From: Anaerolineae bacterium | GTDB taxonomy: Bacteria; Chloroflexota; Anaerolineae; Aggregatilineales; Phototrophicaceae | Direction of reading: 5' to 3' | DNA length: 64,000 nucleotides | Assembly: GCA_022841825.1 (NCBI GenBank) | Contig: JALHQT010000001.1 | Location: 868,001-932,000, forward strand | Shown: positions 17,791 through 25,731 of the stretch, piece after piece | Position numbering within the stretch: position 1 is the first letter of the stretch | Layout: the number at the start of each line of letters is the position of its first letter | Position numbers and translations under genes: made by a program | Notes under the pieces: model-generated | The model's input: only the letters and a program-made list of their open reading frames with translations | Told to the model about the DNA's origin: nothing | Database searches by the model: none

Positions 17791-18783
17791 CTACAAGAGA
17801 TCTTCTGGCAAAGTTCCAAGCGGCTCTGGAAACGGTGGTACTTCATAGCCGAAGCTCTCGACAATCGTGATCACATTGGTCGCAAGCATCCCGATATACG
17901 TGGCGCCGAATTCCCCTTCAGAGCCCATCGCGTCCGAAAAGAGTTCGCGTGCGCCGACTTCCACATTGCCACCTGCCGCCCGAACCGCTTCCTGCACAGC
18001 GCGTATCGCATTGGGCGGCACACTGCTTTCGACAAACACAACCGGGATCTCACGCTCGACGATGAATCGGGCTAAGTCCTCAATGTCGCCAACCCCCGCC
18101 TCGGACTCCGTGCTGATGCCCTGTAACCCGCGCACTTCCCAACCCACTGCATCGCCAAAGTATTGAAAGGCATCGTGCGACGTGATCAGCACCCGTTTGT
18201 CTTCAGGAACCTGGTTCATCGCCTCCTGCATCCATTCATAGAGCAGCACAAGCTGCACCACGTACGCCTCGGCGTTTTCTGTATAGGTCGCACTGTTGGC
18301 TGGATCAAGGCTTGCGAGTTCATCTGCCAATCCAATCGCCGCCAGCTCCCAATTGCGCGGGTCAAACCAGAAGTGTGGATCATCGACGTCGGAGAACTCC
18401 TCGGAAAGGCGGAAGCCCCCGATCGTGAAACCGGCATCCTTGACCGGTTGTGCCACCGCATAGGTCACGACATCACGCTCGCCGAGCGCGTCGAAGAGTT
18501 CGCCCATCCGCCCTTCCAGGAACAAGCCGCTGTAAAACACTGCGTCCGCGCGCGACATCGCGGCGACATCAGACTCCGTCGGCGCATAGAGATGCGGATC
18601 GACACCCGCGCCCATCATCGGTGTGAGGCGGATTTCATCGCCCAGCAGGTCACCGACAAGCACGCGCGTCAGATCGGTTACCTGGGTCGTCGTCGTCACG
18701 ACTTCAATCGAAGATTGTGCCCGCAGCGGCACGACTGCCAGCAGCAGTGAGAGCACAAGGAAAGTGATGAGCTTCGCGCGCAT
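17791..18783 (-). CDS. troA: Zn/Mn-binding lipoprotein-like substrate-binding protein, TroA type
   Basis: A 330-residue exported binding protein that delivers metal to the TroBCD-like importer. The N-terminal 22 residues are a signal peptide ending near LRAQS, with no lipobox cysteine. Metal ligands can be read by comparison with Treponema TroA: His64 (VDPHLY), His137 (DPHFWFD), His203 (TSHDAFQYF) and Asp284 (LFSDAMG). This His-His-His-Asp set is the TroA type, reported for Zn and Mn, and there is no long His-rich loop of the ZnuA kind. The gene is separated from troBCD by a small gene on the other strand, but both units carry the same operator, so they should be co-regulated. Confidence 0.92.
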   Translation of the reverse strand: MRAKLITFLVLSLLLAVVPLRAQSSIEVVTTTTQVTDLTRVLVGDLLGDEIRLTPMMGAGVDPHLYAPTESDVAAMSRADAVFYSGLFLEGRMGELFDALGERDVVTYAVAQPVKDAGFTIGGFRLSEEFSDVDDPHFWFDPRNWELAAIGLADELASLDPANSATYTENAEAYVVQLVLLYEWMQEAMNQVPEDKRVLITSHDAFQYFGDAVGWEVRGLQGISTESEAGVGDIEDLARFIVEREIPVVFVESSVPPNAIRAVQEAVRAAGGNVEVGARELFSDAMGSEGEFGATYIGMLATNVITIVESFGYEVPPFPEPLGTLPEDLL

Positions 18784-18815
18784 AGGTCGTCTTTCTTTTT
18801 ACCATACTATCAATT

Positions 18816-18834
18816 ATTTTAGATTAGTCGAAAT
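18816..18834 (-). promoter_or_regulatory. DtxR/TroR-like operator upstream of the metal-binding protein gene
   Basis: The core TTTAGATTAGTCGAAA (18818-18833) is an imperfect palindrome and matches the box at 17336-17355 except in the central three bases. Read on the minus strand it overlaps TAAAAT, a plausible -10, about 35 bases before ATG 18783. Two matched boxes before two parts of one transport system argue against chance. Confidence 0.65.
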
Positions 18835-18941
18835 TTTCGGTTTGTCAAGCCCAATGGAACCATTGACACCAGAATATCGTCTTCATGATATGCAGGCATA
18901 CCTGTCCTGTACAAAAGGTAGAAGTGCAACAGGAGTGAGAG

Positions 18942-19691
18942 ATGACCAGCAAGTTCAAGCGTCAGGTGACGGTGTTCAGCCTGATGGGGCTCGCCATTAT
19001 GGCGATCACAATCGTATTCGGAGCGAATGTCTACCGAGGGAACGCACAAGAAGGAAGTAGCATGCAGGCGCGAACAATCACGGTCACCGGGTCGGGCACA
19101 ACCAACGGAGCACCCGACACCGTCTACATCGGGCTGGGTGTTGACCGGGTAGACAGCAATATCGACAGCGCCGTCAATGGCGCGAGAGAGACTCTGCGTG
19201 CGATTGTCGCAGCCGTGCGGGAAACCGGTGTCGACGACCGCGATATTCAGACCGCATACTACAATGTCTTCCCCGAGGATCGCTATGACAACGCGGGGCA
19301 GCCTACGGGTGACCGTCAGTTCCGTGTCAGCCTCGGTATCAACGTGACTGTGCGCAATGTCGATAATGCAACGCCGGTGATCAGTGCCGCGCTCAATGCC
19401 GGGGCAACGAGTGTGCAGAACCTCAACTTTGGCATCGCAGATGCACGCCCGCTCGAAAGCCAGGCGCGCATCGCCGCAGTGGCTGATGCCCGTGCACGTG
19501 CCGAGGAATTGGCAGCGGCATTCGGAGTTACGCTCGGCGACGTCATCAGTGTATCCGAGGGTTTCGGCGGTGGCGTTATCCCGATTGCCGATGGGCGTAT
19601 GAACTCGGCTGCTGGCGGGAACAATCAGATTGTGCCGGGTCAACTCAGCGTCACCACCAACGTTCAAGTGATCTTCGCTATCGAGGGCTAA
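18942..19691 (+). CDS. Exported SIMPL domain (DUF541) protein
   Basis: A 249-residue protein with a single N-terminal membrane anchor or signal helix (about residues 11-30), then a SIMPL/DUF541 domain. Family features are the opening TITVTGSGTTNGAPDTVYIGLGV, the DDRDIQTAYYNVFPE segment, and the terminal ARARAEELAAAFGVTLGDVISVSE. SIMPL proteins form oligomeric extracytoplasmic assemblies; several have been linked to oxidative stress, and the exact role is unclear. AGGAG sits 8 bases before the ATG. It diverges from the metal-binding protein gene across the operator at 18816, so it may share that control, which is inference. A large hairpin follows the stop. Confidence 0.88.
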   Translation: MTSKFKRQVTVFSLMGLAIMAITIVFGANVYRGNAQEGSSMQARTITVTGSGTTNGAPDTVYIGLGVDRVDSNIDSAVNGARETLRAIVAAVRETGVDDRDIQTAYYNVFPEDRYDNAGQPTGDRQFRVSLGINVTVRNVDNATPVISAALNAGATSVQNLNFGIADARPLESQARIAAVADARARAEELAAAFGVTLGDVISVSEGFGGGVIPIADGRMNSAAGGNNQIVPGQLSVTTNVQVIFAIEG

Positions 19692-19737
19692 TTGCCCGCC
19701 ACTTTCATCGCACAATCGCCACGTTGCGGTGAACCCA

Positions 19738-19790
19738 GCAGCGCGGTGGACGCGAAGAGCGAACCTACGCCCTAGCGTCGCCCGCGCTGC
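19738..19790 (+). terminator. Long stem-loop after the SIMPL gene
   Basis: Arms GCAGCGCGG (19738-19746) and CCGCGCTGC (19782-19790) pair perfectly, and inner arms GACGC/GCGTC extend the stem after a 2x2 internal loop. The apical loop is 21 bases. No T-run follows, so this may be a terminator, an mRNA-stabilising stem or a dispersed palindromic repeat. Confidence 0.45.
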
Positions 19791-19896
19791 ATCCTTCCTG
19801 ATGACATATTCAAAACGTTTAGTATCTCGTGAATTCTGATTGCACAATGCTGGTGATGCTGATACATTGTGAATGTGAGAACAAACTGAGGGTGTC

Positions 19897-21210
19897 ATGT
19901 TGACAGGATCGCGTGATTACGACGTTATCATCGTTGGCGGACGTCCAGCGGGTTCGACACTGGCGGCACGGCTTGGCATGGTGGGTGTGCGTGTGCTGCT
20001 GCTCGAACGCGCCGAGTTGCCCAGCCTGCCGGGTGCCTCCTCGCCCATTATCTACGCATCAACCATGCGCCTGCTGGACGAGATTGGCGCAGATGAAGCC
20101 GCCTATGCCCACAATACCCCGAAGCTGCACTTCATGGTCAACGACTCCCCTGGCATGAAGATGAAGCTGCGCATCCCTCATGCAGATGGACGCAACTATG
20201 CCTATGCGATTGACCGCGCCCGCTTTGACGATGCGTTGTTCCGTAACGCGCAGCGCTTTCCCAGTGTCGAGGCGTGGGACGGGTTTGCCGTGACTGACCT
20301 GCTGTGGGAAGACACGCAGGTTGCCGGCATCGTGGGGCACGGATCGGACAAGGTCAAGCGCACACTCACTGCGAATGTCGTGATCGGCGCGGACGGTCGC
20401 TTCAGTACGGTGGCGCGCAAAGTCAACGCTCAAACGCGCGACGAGGTCACCGCACACCCCACCAGCCTACTCTACGCCTACTGGCGTGGCGCGCGCCAGA
20501 CCGATGAGCCGTGCGCAATGGCATATGGCGAGAATAACGGGTATGGGCTGCTGATCATGGACAGTGCGGATGATACGGTTTGTGTCTGCGTCGAAGGGCG
20601 CGCCGGCATCCTGGAGAGTGAGGGTGATGCAGAAGGGCGCTACCTGGATTTGCTCCGCCGAACGAAACCTGTCTGGGAACGCCTCGAGGGTGGGACCATG
20701 GTGACCTCGGTACGCGGGATGCGCAAGGTTGGCAACCTGTACCGAGAACCTGGCGGACAGGGGTGGGCACTGGTCGGTGACGCTTATCACCAAAAAGACC
20801 CAATTGACGGTCAGGGCATTTATGATGCGGTCTACACGGCTAAACTGCTGGCACAGGCGATCCTGCGAGTACGTGCGGGCGAATTGTCATGGGAAAAGGC
20901 GCTCGCGTGGTACGATGCCTCTGCGCGCGCGGAGACTTACCCGATGTATCAATCGACGCTGGAGCGCGTGCGCGGGACGCTGTACAGCGACACGCCGGAA
21001 TGGCTCATTCGCCTTGGAACGCTCACCTTCGGTCGATGGATACTGGAAGACGCCCTTGTTCAGGAGCGGATGGGCTTGATGCTGGTGAGAAAAGTCGCGC
21101 CAAACGACGTCATCACACTACCAGTCACCATCGGCGCGCTGCTGAGAGGTCCCCTGCGCGATCTTAGCAAGCGCCTGGGTGCGGAAATCGAGCGTATTCC
21201 GAGCAGATAA
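19897..21210 (+). CDS. FAD-dependent oxidoreductase (monooxygenase/geranylgeranyl-reductase-like)
   Basis: A 437-residue flavoprotein of the class A monooxygenase fold. The FAD motif DVIIVGGRPAGSTLAARL opens the protein, an NVVIGADGRFSTVARKV segment is the DG motif, and GWALVGDAYHQKDPIDGQGIYDA is the GD motif. This pattern is shared by aromatic hydroxylases, halogenases and geranylgeranyl reductases, so the reaction is not fixed. GAGGG precedes the ATG by 8 bases. It stands alone. The convergent RRM gene follows, with a terminator for that gene between them. Confidence 0.82.
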   Translation: MLTGSRDYDVIIVGGRPAGSTLAARLGMVGVRVLLLERAELPSLPGASSPIIYASTMRLLDEIGADEAAYAHNTPKLHFMVNDSPGMKMKLRIPHADGRNYAYAIDRARFDDALFRNAQRFPSVEAWDGFAVTDLLWEDTQVAGIVGHGSDKVKRTLTANVVIGADGRFSTVARKVNAQTRDEVTAHPTSLLYAYWRGARQTDEPCAMAYGENNGYGLLIMDSADDTVCVCVEGRAGILESEGDAEGRYLDLLRRTKPVWERLEGGTMVTSVRGMRKVGNLYREPGGQGWALVGDAYHQKDPIDGQGIYDAVYTAKLLAQAILRVRAGELSWEKALAWYDASARAETYPMYQSTLERVRGTLYSDTPEWLIRLGTLTFGRWILEDALVQERMGLMLVRKVAPNDVITLPVTIGALLRGPLRDLSKRLGAEIERIPSR

Positions 21211-21213
21211 ATA

Positions 21214-21241
21214 AAAAGAGGGCGACCTGCAACCGTCGCCC
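21214..21241 (-). terminator. Rho-independent terminator of the RRM gene
   Basis: Read on the minus strand, GGGCGAC and GTCGCCC (21220-21226 and 21235-21241) form a 7-bp GC stem with an 8-base loop, followed directly by TCTTTTTATTT. This is a classical intrinsic terminator 28 bases after the RRM stop codon. Confidence 0.85.
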
Positions 21242-21268
21242 CCAAACTTCGCAAAAGTCTAGTATGAC

Positions 21269-21715
21269 CTAATAGCGGTCACGATCACCGCGTCCGCCTT
21301 TGCCACCGTAACCCCGGTCGCCAAAATCGCGGTCGCCACGACCCCCGCCATAGCTATCGCGACCCCCACCATAGCTGTCACGACCGCCGCCAAAGCTGTC
21401 ACGACCGCCACCGTAGCTGTCGCCACGACTGTAGCCGCCGCGCGACGCACCGCCAGCAGGGCGTTCTTCGCGCGGCTTCGCCTCATTCACCGTCAGAGTA
21501 CGGTTGACGAAGCTCGTGCCATTCAGACGCTTGATCGCTTCCTCAGCCAATTCATCCGTCGCCATCTCGACAAAGCCGAAGCCTTTCGAGCGGCCAGACT
21601 CCCGGTCAGTGATGACGGTCACTTTTTCCGTCGCACCGACTTGCTCAAACAGTTCACGAAGCTGATCCTCCGTAACACTGTACGACAGGTTGCCCACGTA
21701 CAACCTCTTACCCAC
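21269..21715 (-). CDS. RRM RNA-binding protein with Gly-rich tail
   Basis: A 148-residue protein with one RNA recognition motif (residues 1-85). RNP2 is LYVGNLSY and RNP1 is KGFGFVEM, both intact. The tail is a low-complexity RG-rich segment with repeats of DSYGGGR-like units. This is the layout of cyanobacterial cold-inducible Rbp proteins and eukaryotic glycine-rich RNA-binding proteins, which act as RNA chaperones. The start is GTG 21715 with GGAGG 8 bases upstream; no in-frame ATG fits. A 350-base AT-rich region upstream may hold a regulated leader. Repetitive DNA in the tail makes copy number changes likely between strains. Confidence 0.93.
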   Translation of the reverse strand: MGKRLYVGNLSYSVTEDQLRELFEQVGATEKVTVITDRESGRSKGFGFVEMATDELAEEAIKRLNGTSFVNRTLTVNEAKPREERPAGGASRGGYSRGDSYGGGRDSFGGGRDSYGGGRDSYGGGRGDRDFGDRGYGGKGGRGDRDRY

Positions 21716-22071
21716 GAACCGCCTCCTGCAAACAGATCAAACATGTTTCGATGATGGTGATATGTCGAACGTGGTACAAAACTGCGGGGAGAGCCAAGGG
21801 GAGCCACTGCGCCGAGCCTGCGAACCGAGCCGTGCCATATCGAACCTCACAAAGTTTGGCACAAACTTCGCTAATTGTAAATTACGATTTTACACTTTTT
21901 TCGTAATAAAACGATTTAGTGTTGGTCGCGGCACGGCTTCGGGCTTACGACACCGGGAATCGTGAGACCAAATCACAGAATTAAGGTGATGCGAAGCCAC
22001 GGTGCCATTGCACATACAGACGACTTGCGGTCGAATCGAACCCTCATCACCAATTGAAGGGGAACTCTCTC
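21716..22071. other. 356-base intergenic region between RRM and LLM genes
   Basis: I see no gene here. It is the divergent region of the minus-strand RRM gene and the plus-strand LLM gene and has a marked AT-rich core at 21850-21920. Two inverted repeats stand out: AAGTTTG/CAAACTT (21852-21868, 3-base spacer) and ATTACGA/TCGTAAT (21881-21907). A minus-strand TAAAAT at about 21888-21893 could be a -10, giving a leader of about 170 bases for the RRM mRNA. Long leaders are common in cold-inducible genes, so a thermosensor is possible but unproven. Confidence 0.4.
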
Positions 22072-22977
22072 ATGTCTCTCGACTTCGGGATTGCCGTCCA
22101 CTGGGGACCGCGAAAAGGAATGCCGCAAGCCACATTTCTTGCGGAACTGGACTTTGCGCTGACGCATCTTGGCGAGAGTGTCGGCAGCCTCTGGGTCACC
22201 GATCACTTCCAATGGGATGACCACCCCACCCATGAGGCATGGACAACCCTCGCCTTTCTCGCTGCACGCTATCCCCAGATGATGATAGGACCGATGGTGC
22301 TGGGGCAAAGTTACCGGAACCCGGCGATGACGGCGAAAATGGCAGCGACTCTGCAATCCCTGAGCGGCGGGCGACTCGTCATGGCGATAGGAGCGGGTTG
22401 GAAAGAAGACGAGTATTACGCCTACGGTTATGACTACCCCCGCCCGGCGATCCGCATTGAGCAGCTCGAGGACACGCTCGAAATCATGACTCGCCTTTGG
22501 AAGCAGCCAGGGCAAGTCAGCTACATTGGCAAGCATTATCGCGTCGAGAACGCCTGGTGCGAGCCGAAGCCCGACCCGCTCCCGAAACTGATCGTCGGTG
22601 GCGCTGGTGAGAAAACAATGCTGCTCGCCGCGCGCTTCGCCGATGGTTGGAACATCCCGGACGCGCCCGTCATCACGTATGCCGAAAAGCTGGCGACCCT
22701 ACGCCGCCACTGCGAGACGATCGGGCGCGACTACGACGCCATGCACAAGTCGTGGTTCGGGCGTATCGCGGTCGCCCCTACGCTGGAAGCAGCGCTGGCA
22801 CTGAGCGAAGGCAAGTGGACTCAGGAACGCGCTATTGTCGGCACGCCGGGTCAGGTGTGTGAACAGATCCATGCGTTCATGGCGCTCGGCGTCACACAGA
22901 TCATGTGTGAGATCCAAGGACAGACTGACGCCGCGACGCTGAAGCTGCTGCGCGACGAAGTGCTCGCAAAGCTTTGA
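22072..22977 (+). CDS. LLM-class flavin/F420-dependent oxidoreductase
   Basis: A 301-residue TIM-barrel enzyme of the bacterial luciferase-like family. Visible features are LDFGIAVHWG at the start, WVTDHFQWDD, the PMVLGQSYRNPAMTAKMAATL strand with LSGGRLVMAIGAGWKEDEY, and LIVGGAGEKTMLLAARFADGWN. The GAGW/GAGEKT phosphate-binding region is typical of F420-dependent members, although FMN use cannot be excluded. ATG 22072 has AAGGGG 8 bases upstream; a TTG codon at 22054 only extends the frame. The substrate is unknown. A promoter for the next operon starts 5 bases after its stop. Confidence 0.88.
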   Translation: MSLDFGIAVHWGPRKGMPQATFLAELDFALTHLGESVGSLWVTDHFQWDDHPTHEAWTTLAFLAARYPQMMIGPMVLGQSYRNPAMTAKMAATLQSLSGGRLVMAIGAGWKEDEYYAYGYDYPRPAIRIEQLEDTLEIMTRLWKQPGQVSYIGKHYRVENAWCEPKPDPLPKLIVGGAGEKTMLLAARFADGWNIPDAPVITYAEKLATLRRHCETIGRDYDAMHKSWFGRIAVAPTLEAALALSEGKWTQERAIVGTPGQVCEQIHAFMALGVTQIMCEIQGQTDAATLKLLRDEVLAKL

Positions 22978-22981
22978 CCGC

Positions 22982-23029
22982 TTGACAAACTCGCCAACAC
23001 TACTATCATTAGTCTTCATAGCTAATGAT
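22982..23029 (+). promoter_or_regulatory. Promoter and TetR-type operator of the DUF4260/TetR operon
   Basis: TTGACA at 22982-22987 and TATCAT at 23004-23009 are separated by 16 bases, a near-consensus sigma-70 promoter. ATCATTAG (23005-23012) and CTAATGAT (23022-23029) form a perfect 8-bp inverted repeat with a 9-base spacer, overlapping the -10. A repressor bound there would block polymerase. The TetR protein encoded as second gene is the obvious candidate. Confidence 0.7.
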
Positions 23030-23047
23030 CATAGTCTTGAGGTTCGT

Positions 23048-23410
23048 ATGAAACCGTACTCCATCACTCGCGTCCTGTTACAGGCAGAAGGTGCGCTGCT
23101 GTTCGCCGCGGCAGTGCTCGCGTACATTCATGTCCAGGGCAGCGTATGGCTGTTCCTTGCGCTCATTCTCGTGCCTGATCTGTCCATGTTGGGTTACCTG
23201 CGAAATGTCTCACTGGGTGCGTTCACCTATAATCTGGTGCATATGGCAGCACTCCCCTGCCTGCTGCTCGCCCTGGCGCTCGCGACCCAGTCAGCATTAG
23301 CCGCCCAGATCGCATTGATCTGGTTTGCGCACATTGGCATGGACCGCATGGTCGGATATGGACTGAAATATCCAACACACTTCAAAGATACGCATTTGCA
23401 GCGAGTCTAA
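23048..23410 (+). CDS. DUF4260 membrane protein
   Basis: A 120-residue integral membrane protein with about four hydrophobic helices. It matches the DUF4260 family pattern from memory: a WLFLALILVPDLSMLGYL segment, AFTYNLVHMAALP and the C-terminal IWFAHIGMDRMVGYGLKYP followed by FKDTHL. Function is unknown. The frame extends up to 22982, but ATG 23048 has GAGG at good spacing and lies downstream of a promoter and operator. The TetR gene follows after 4 bases, so this is probably the repressor's main target. Confidence 0.85.
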   Translation: MKPYSITRVLLQAEGALLFAAAVLAYIHVQGSVWLFLALILVPDLSMLGYLRNVSLGAFTYNLVHMAALPCLLLALALATQSALAAQIALIWFAHIGMDRMVGYGLKYPTHFKDTHLQRV

Positions 23411-23414
23411 TCGA

Positions 23415-23978
23415 ATGCCTTACCCCGCACAGGTTTCCCGCGAACGCATTGTCCTGGCAGCAAGTGAGCTGGTGGAGCAGGGAGAGATCGATTCACTCTC
23501 CCTGGCACAACTCGCACAGTCCCTGGGAATCAGGCCGCCTTCGCTCTATCGCTACTTTCCCAACAAAGCCGCGCTGATTCTCGCGCTTAATCTCGATACG
23601 CTGGCGCAACTTACCGCTGTCAACCTGCCCACCCCACAGGCGCAGTCGGACCCGCGCGCGGCGCTTCTCGCCATTGCCAGGAACTACCGCACCTACGCCC
23701 ACGCTCACCCTAAGCGCTATTTGCTCGCCTTCAGCGCAGTCTATACCGAAGACAGCACACAGCAGGTGCTGCTTGCGATGGCACTCCCGTTGCAGCAATG
23801 GGTGGAACAGACTGCATCCAGCGACTCGCTGACACATCTGCGCGGGCTGTGGGCGCTCATTCATGGTTATGTTGTCCTGGAAATCAGTCGCATGTTCCAG
23901 CGCGGCGGTGACCTGGATGCAGCATTTGATAGGATAGTGATGACCTATCTATCAGGACTGGCAAGCCGAGAGACTTAG
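23415..23978 (+). CDS. TetR-family transcriptional repressor
   Basis: A 187-residue regulator. The N-terminal helix-turn-helix is seen in residues 9-55 (RERIVLAASELVEQG, then SLAQLAQSLGIRPPSLYRYFPNKAAL), with the family SLYRYFPNK recognition turn. The ligand-binding C-terminal part resembles the WHG-type TetR domain. It begins 4 bases after the DUF4260 gene and should be translated with it. The inverted repeat overlapping the operon promoter is the likely operator, which gives an autoregulated repressor/membrane-protein pair. The inducer is unknown. Its stop codon overlaps the convergent ABC exporter gene by 4 bases. Confidence 0.92.
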   Translation: MPYPAQVSRERIVLAASELVEQGEIDSLSLAQLAQSLGIRPPSLYRYFPNKAALILALNLDTLAQLTAVNLPTPQAQSDPRAALLAIARNYRTYAHAHPKRYLLAFSAVYTEDSTQQVLLAMALPLQQWVEQTASSDSLTHLRGLWALIHGYVVLEISRMFQRGGDLDAAFDRIVMTYLSGLASRET

Positions 23979-25726
23979 GCATGAGCGATTTCCCGCTGAA
24001 GCATGGCAGCGTACATACCGCCGCGCGCCAATAAATCCGCATGGGTGCCCTGTTCGGCTATCCTGCCGTCCTGCATGATGACGATCCAATCCGCGTCCTT
24101 GATTGTCGCCATGCGCTGGGCGATGATCAGGCTCGTACGGCTCTTCAAGACCTCGCGCAGGTCGGCAAGAATATCGGACGCGGTTTGTGTATCGACCGAC
24201 GAGAAGGCATCATCGAGGATCAGAACCGCAGGGTTACGCACAATCGCGCGCGCGATGGCGACTCGCTGCTTCTGTCCACCGCTCAACATCACCCCTTTTT
24301 CGCCCACCATCGTCTCCAACCCAAAGGGAAGCTGCTCAAGGTCGCTGCTCATGCGCGAGATGTGGAGAGCACGAGTAAGCGCGTCTGCCTGCAAATTGTG
24401 GCGTCCCAGTCGAATGTTGTCACGCAGCGGCATACTGAACAGGAACGTCGCCTGGGGCACATAAGCGATAGCACTGCGCAGCGAATTGAGCGGAATGGTG
24501 CGCACATCCTGCCCGTCCAACAGCACGCGCCCCTCGTCCGGGTCTCTCACGCGTCCGATCAGGCTCATCAGCAGCGACTTGCCGCTGCCCGTTGCACCCG
24601 CGAACCCGACCACTTTGCCAGCCGGGATGACGAGTGATACGTCGTCCAGCAGCCATCCTCCCCCTTCAGGGTCACGCACTCGCACATGCTCGAACGTGAT
24701 CTCACCGCGAAACAGCGGACTCTTTTCGCCCACGTCTTCCACCGCATCTGATGCGGAGTTGTCTGCGATGTCAGCAGGCTGAAGCAGCGGCGTCAAGCGA
24801 AACAGTGCCCCGCGTGCCTGCTGGGCGCGTTGATACATCATCGCAAGATGGAGCAGTGCGGATGTAATGAGACTCAAGGAAATCAGGAACCGTGTAAAAT
24901 CACCCAGTGTAAGCTGCTGATTGAGTGTAAGAATGCCACCCAGGACGATCACAATCCCGGCAGTGAGTTCTGCAATCATGTTCGGCAGCATTCCAACTGG
25001 CTCGTTACGACGTTTGAAGGCAACCCACCGTCGGCGATACTCCGCGTTTTCCTGGGCGTAGCGCGCACTTGCTTCCGCCTCCCGCCCAAACGTCCTGAGC
25101 GTGTGGACGCCGCTAAACATATCCTGCGCAAAGGCAGACATCACGCCATCCTGCGCCTGGACGCGCTCAAACACGCGCGCAAGGCTCGCCCCAAACCGTG
25201 CTTGTATCGCCGTCGAAATACCCAGAACGACGAAAACGACGGTCGTGAGCGTCAGGCTGATGCTTCCAAGCAGCAGGAACGTCATCACCAGCGTCAATAC
25301 TGCGCTGCCCAACCGCGTGAACGTAATTGCCAGCAACCGCCAAATCACGTCCAGGTCGCCGCGCATTCTGGAGATCAAATCGCCTGTGGGATACTCCTGG
25401 TAAAAGGAGTTTTCACGAGTGATCAGGTTCTCAAACAGGGTCTTGCGAATGTCGAATGTCACCGCATAAGCGACAATGCCACTGAAATAGCGCTGCCACC
25501 AAAAGGCGACGACAGCGATTGCTGCTACAACCAGCATCAGCCCAATCGTAGGCAGCAGCGCCGCCGCATCCCACCCTTGCCGTACCTCATCGACAACTAT
25601 CCCCGCCAGATACGGCTCAAGCGCAGTTGCGGCACCCGCGATGAAACCGGTCAGCAGGCTGCCAATGGCAGCACGGCGCTGTCGCCCGACATATGCCCCC
25701 AACCAGGCTAGATTTGCCTCGGACAT
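23975..25726 (-). CDS. ABC exporter half-transporter, degenerate-site type
   Basis: A 583-residue permease-ATPase fusion with about six membrane helices and one nucleotide-binding domain. Walker A GATGSGKSLL is near 375 and the signature LSGGQKQRVAIARAI is intact. Walker B reads LILDDAFSS, with Asp in place of the catalytic Glu (about 501), and the switch reads IIAQRMAT, with Gln in place of His (about 536). This double substitution marks the degenerate half of heterodimeric exporters such as TM287 or BmrC. A consensus half with the matching LSQGQ signature is encoded at 7911. The J-domain gene ends 5 bases upstream, so the two are likely co-transcribed. Substrate unknown. Confidence 0.9.
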   Translation of the reverse strand: MSEANLAWLGAYVGRQRRAAIGSLLTGFIAGAATALEPYLAGIVVDEVRQGWDAAALLPTIGLMLVVAAIAVVAFWWQRYFSGIVAYAVTFDIRKTLFENLITRENSFYQEYPTGDLISRMRGDLDVIWRLLAITFTRLGSAVLTLVMTFLLLGSISLTLTTVVFVVLGISTAIQARFGASLARVFERVQAQDGVMSAFAQDMFSGVHTLRTFGREAEASARYAQENAEYRRRWVAFKRRNEPVGMLPNMIAELTAGIVIVLGGILTLNQQLTLGDFTRFLISLSLITSALLHLAMMYQRAQQARGALFRLTPLLQPADIADNSASDAVEDVGEKSPLFRGEITFEHVRVRDPEGGGWLLDDVSLVIPAGKVVGFAGATGSGKSLLMSLIGRVRDPDEGRVLLDGQDVRTIPLNSLRSAIAYVPQATFLFSMPLRDNIRLGRHNLQADALTRALHISRMSSDLEQLPFGLETMVGEKGVMLSGGQKQRVAIARAIVRNPAVLILDDAFSSVDTQTASDILADLREVLKSRTSLIIAQRMATIKDADWIVIMQDGRIAEQGTHADLLARGGMYAAMLQREIAHA

Positions 25727-25731
25727 CCTGA

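Noticed and set aside
18819-19898. A 359-codon minus-strand frame covering the SIMPL gene
   Set aside because: It is antisense to the well-supported SIMPL gene, with high Cys and His content and no motif.
21269-21470. Short tandem DNA repeats that might suggest a CRISPR or satellite
   Set aside because: They are in-frame codons of the Gly/Arg-rich tail of the RRM protein, with no spacers.
22021-22052. A GGTTCGATTC-like string on the minus strand resembling a tRNA T-loop
   Set aside because: The flanking bases cannot form the 5-bp T stem, and no acceptor or anticodon stems are found nearby.
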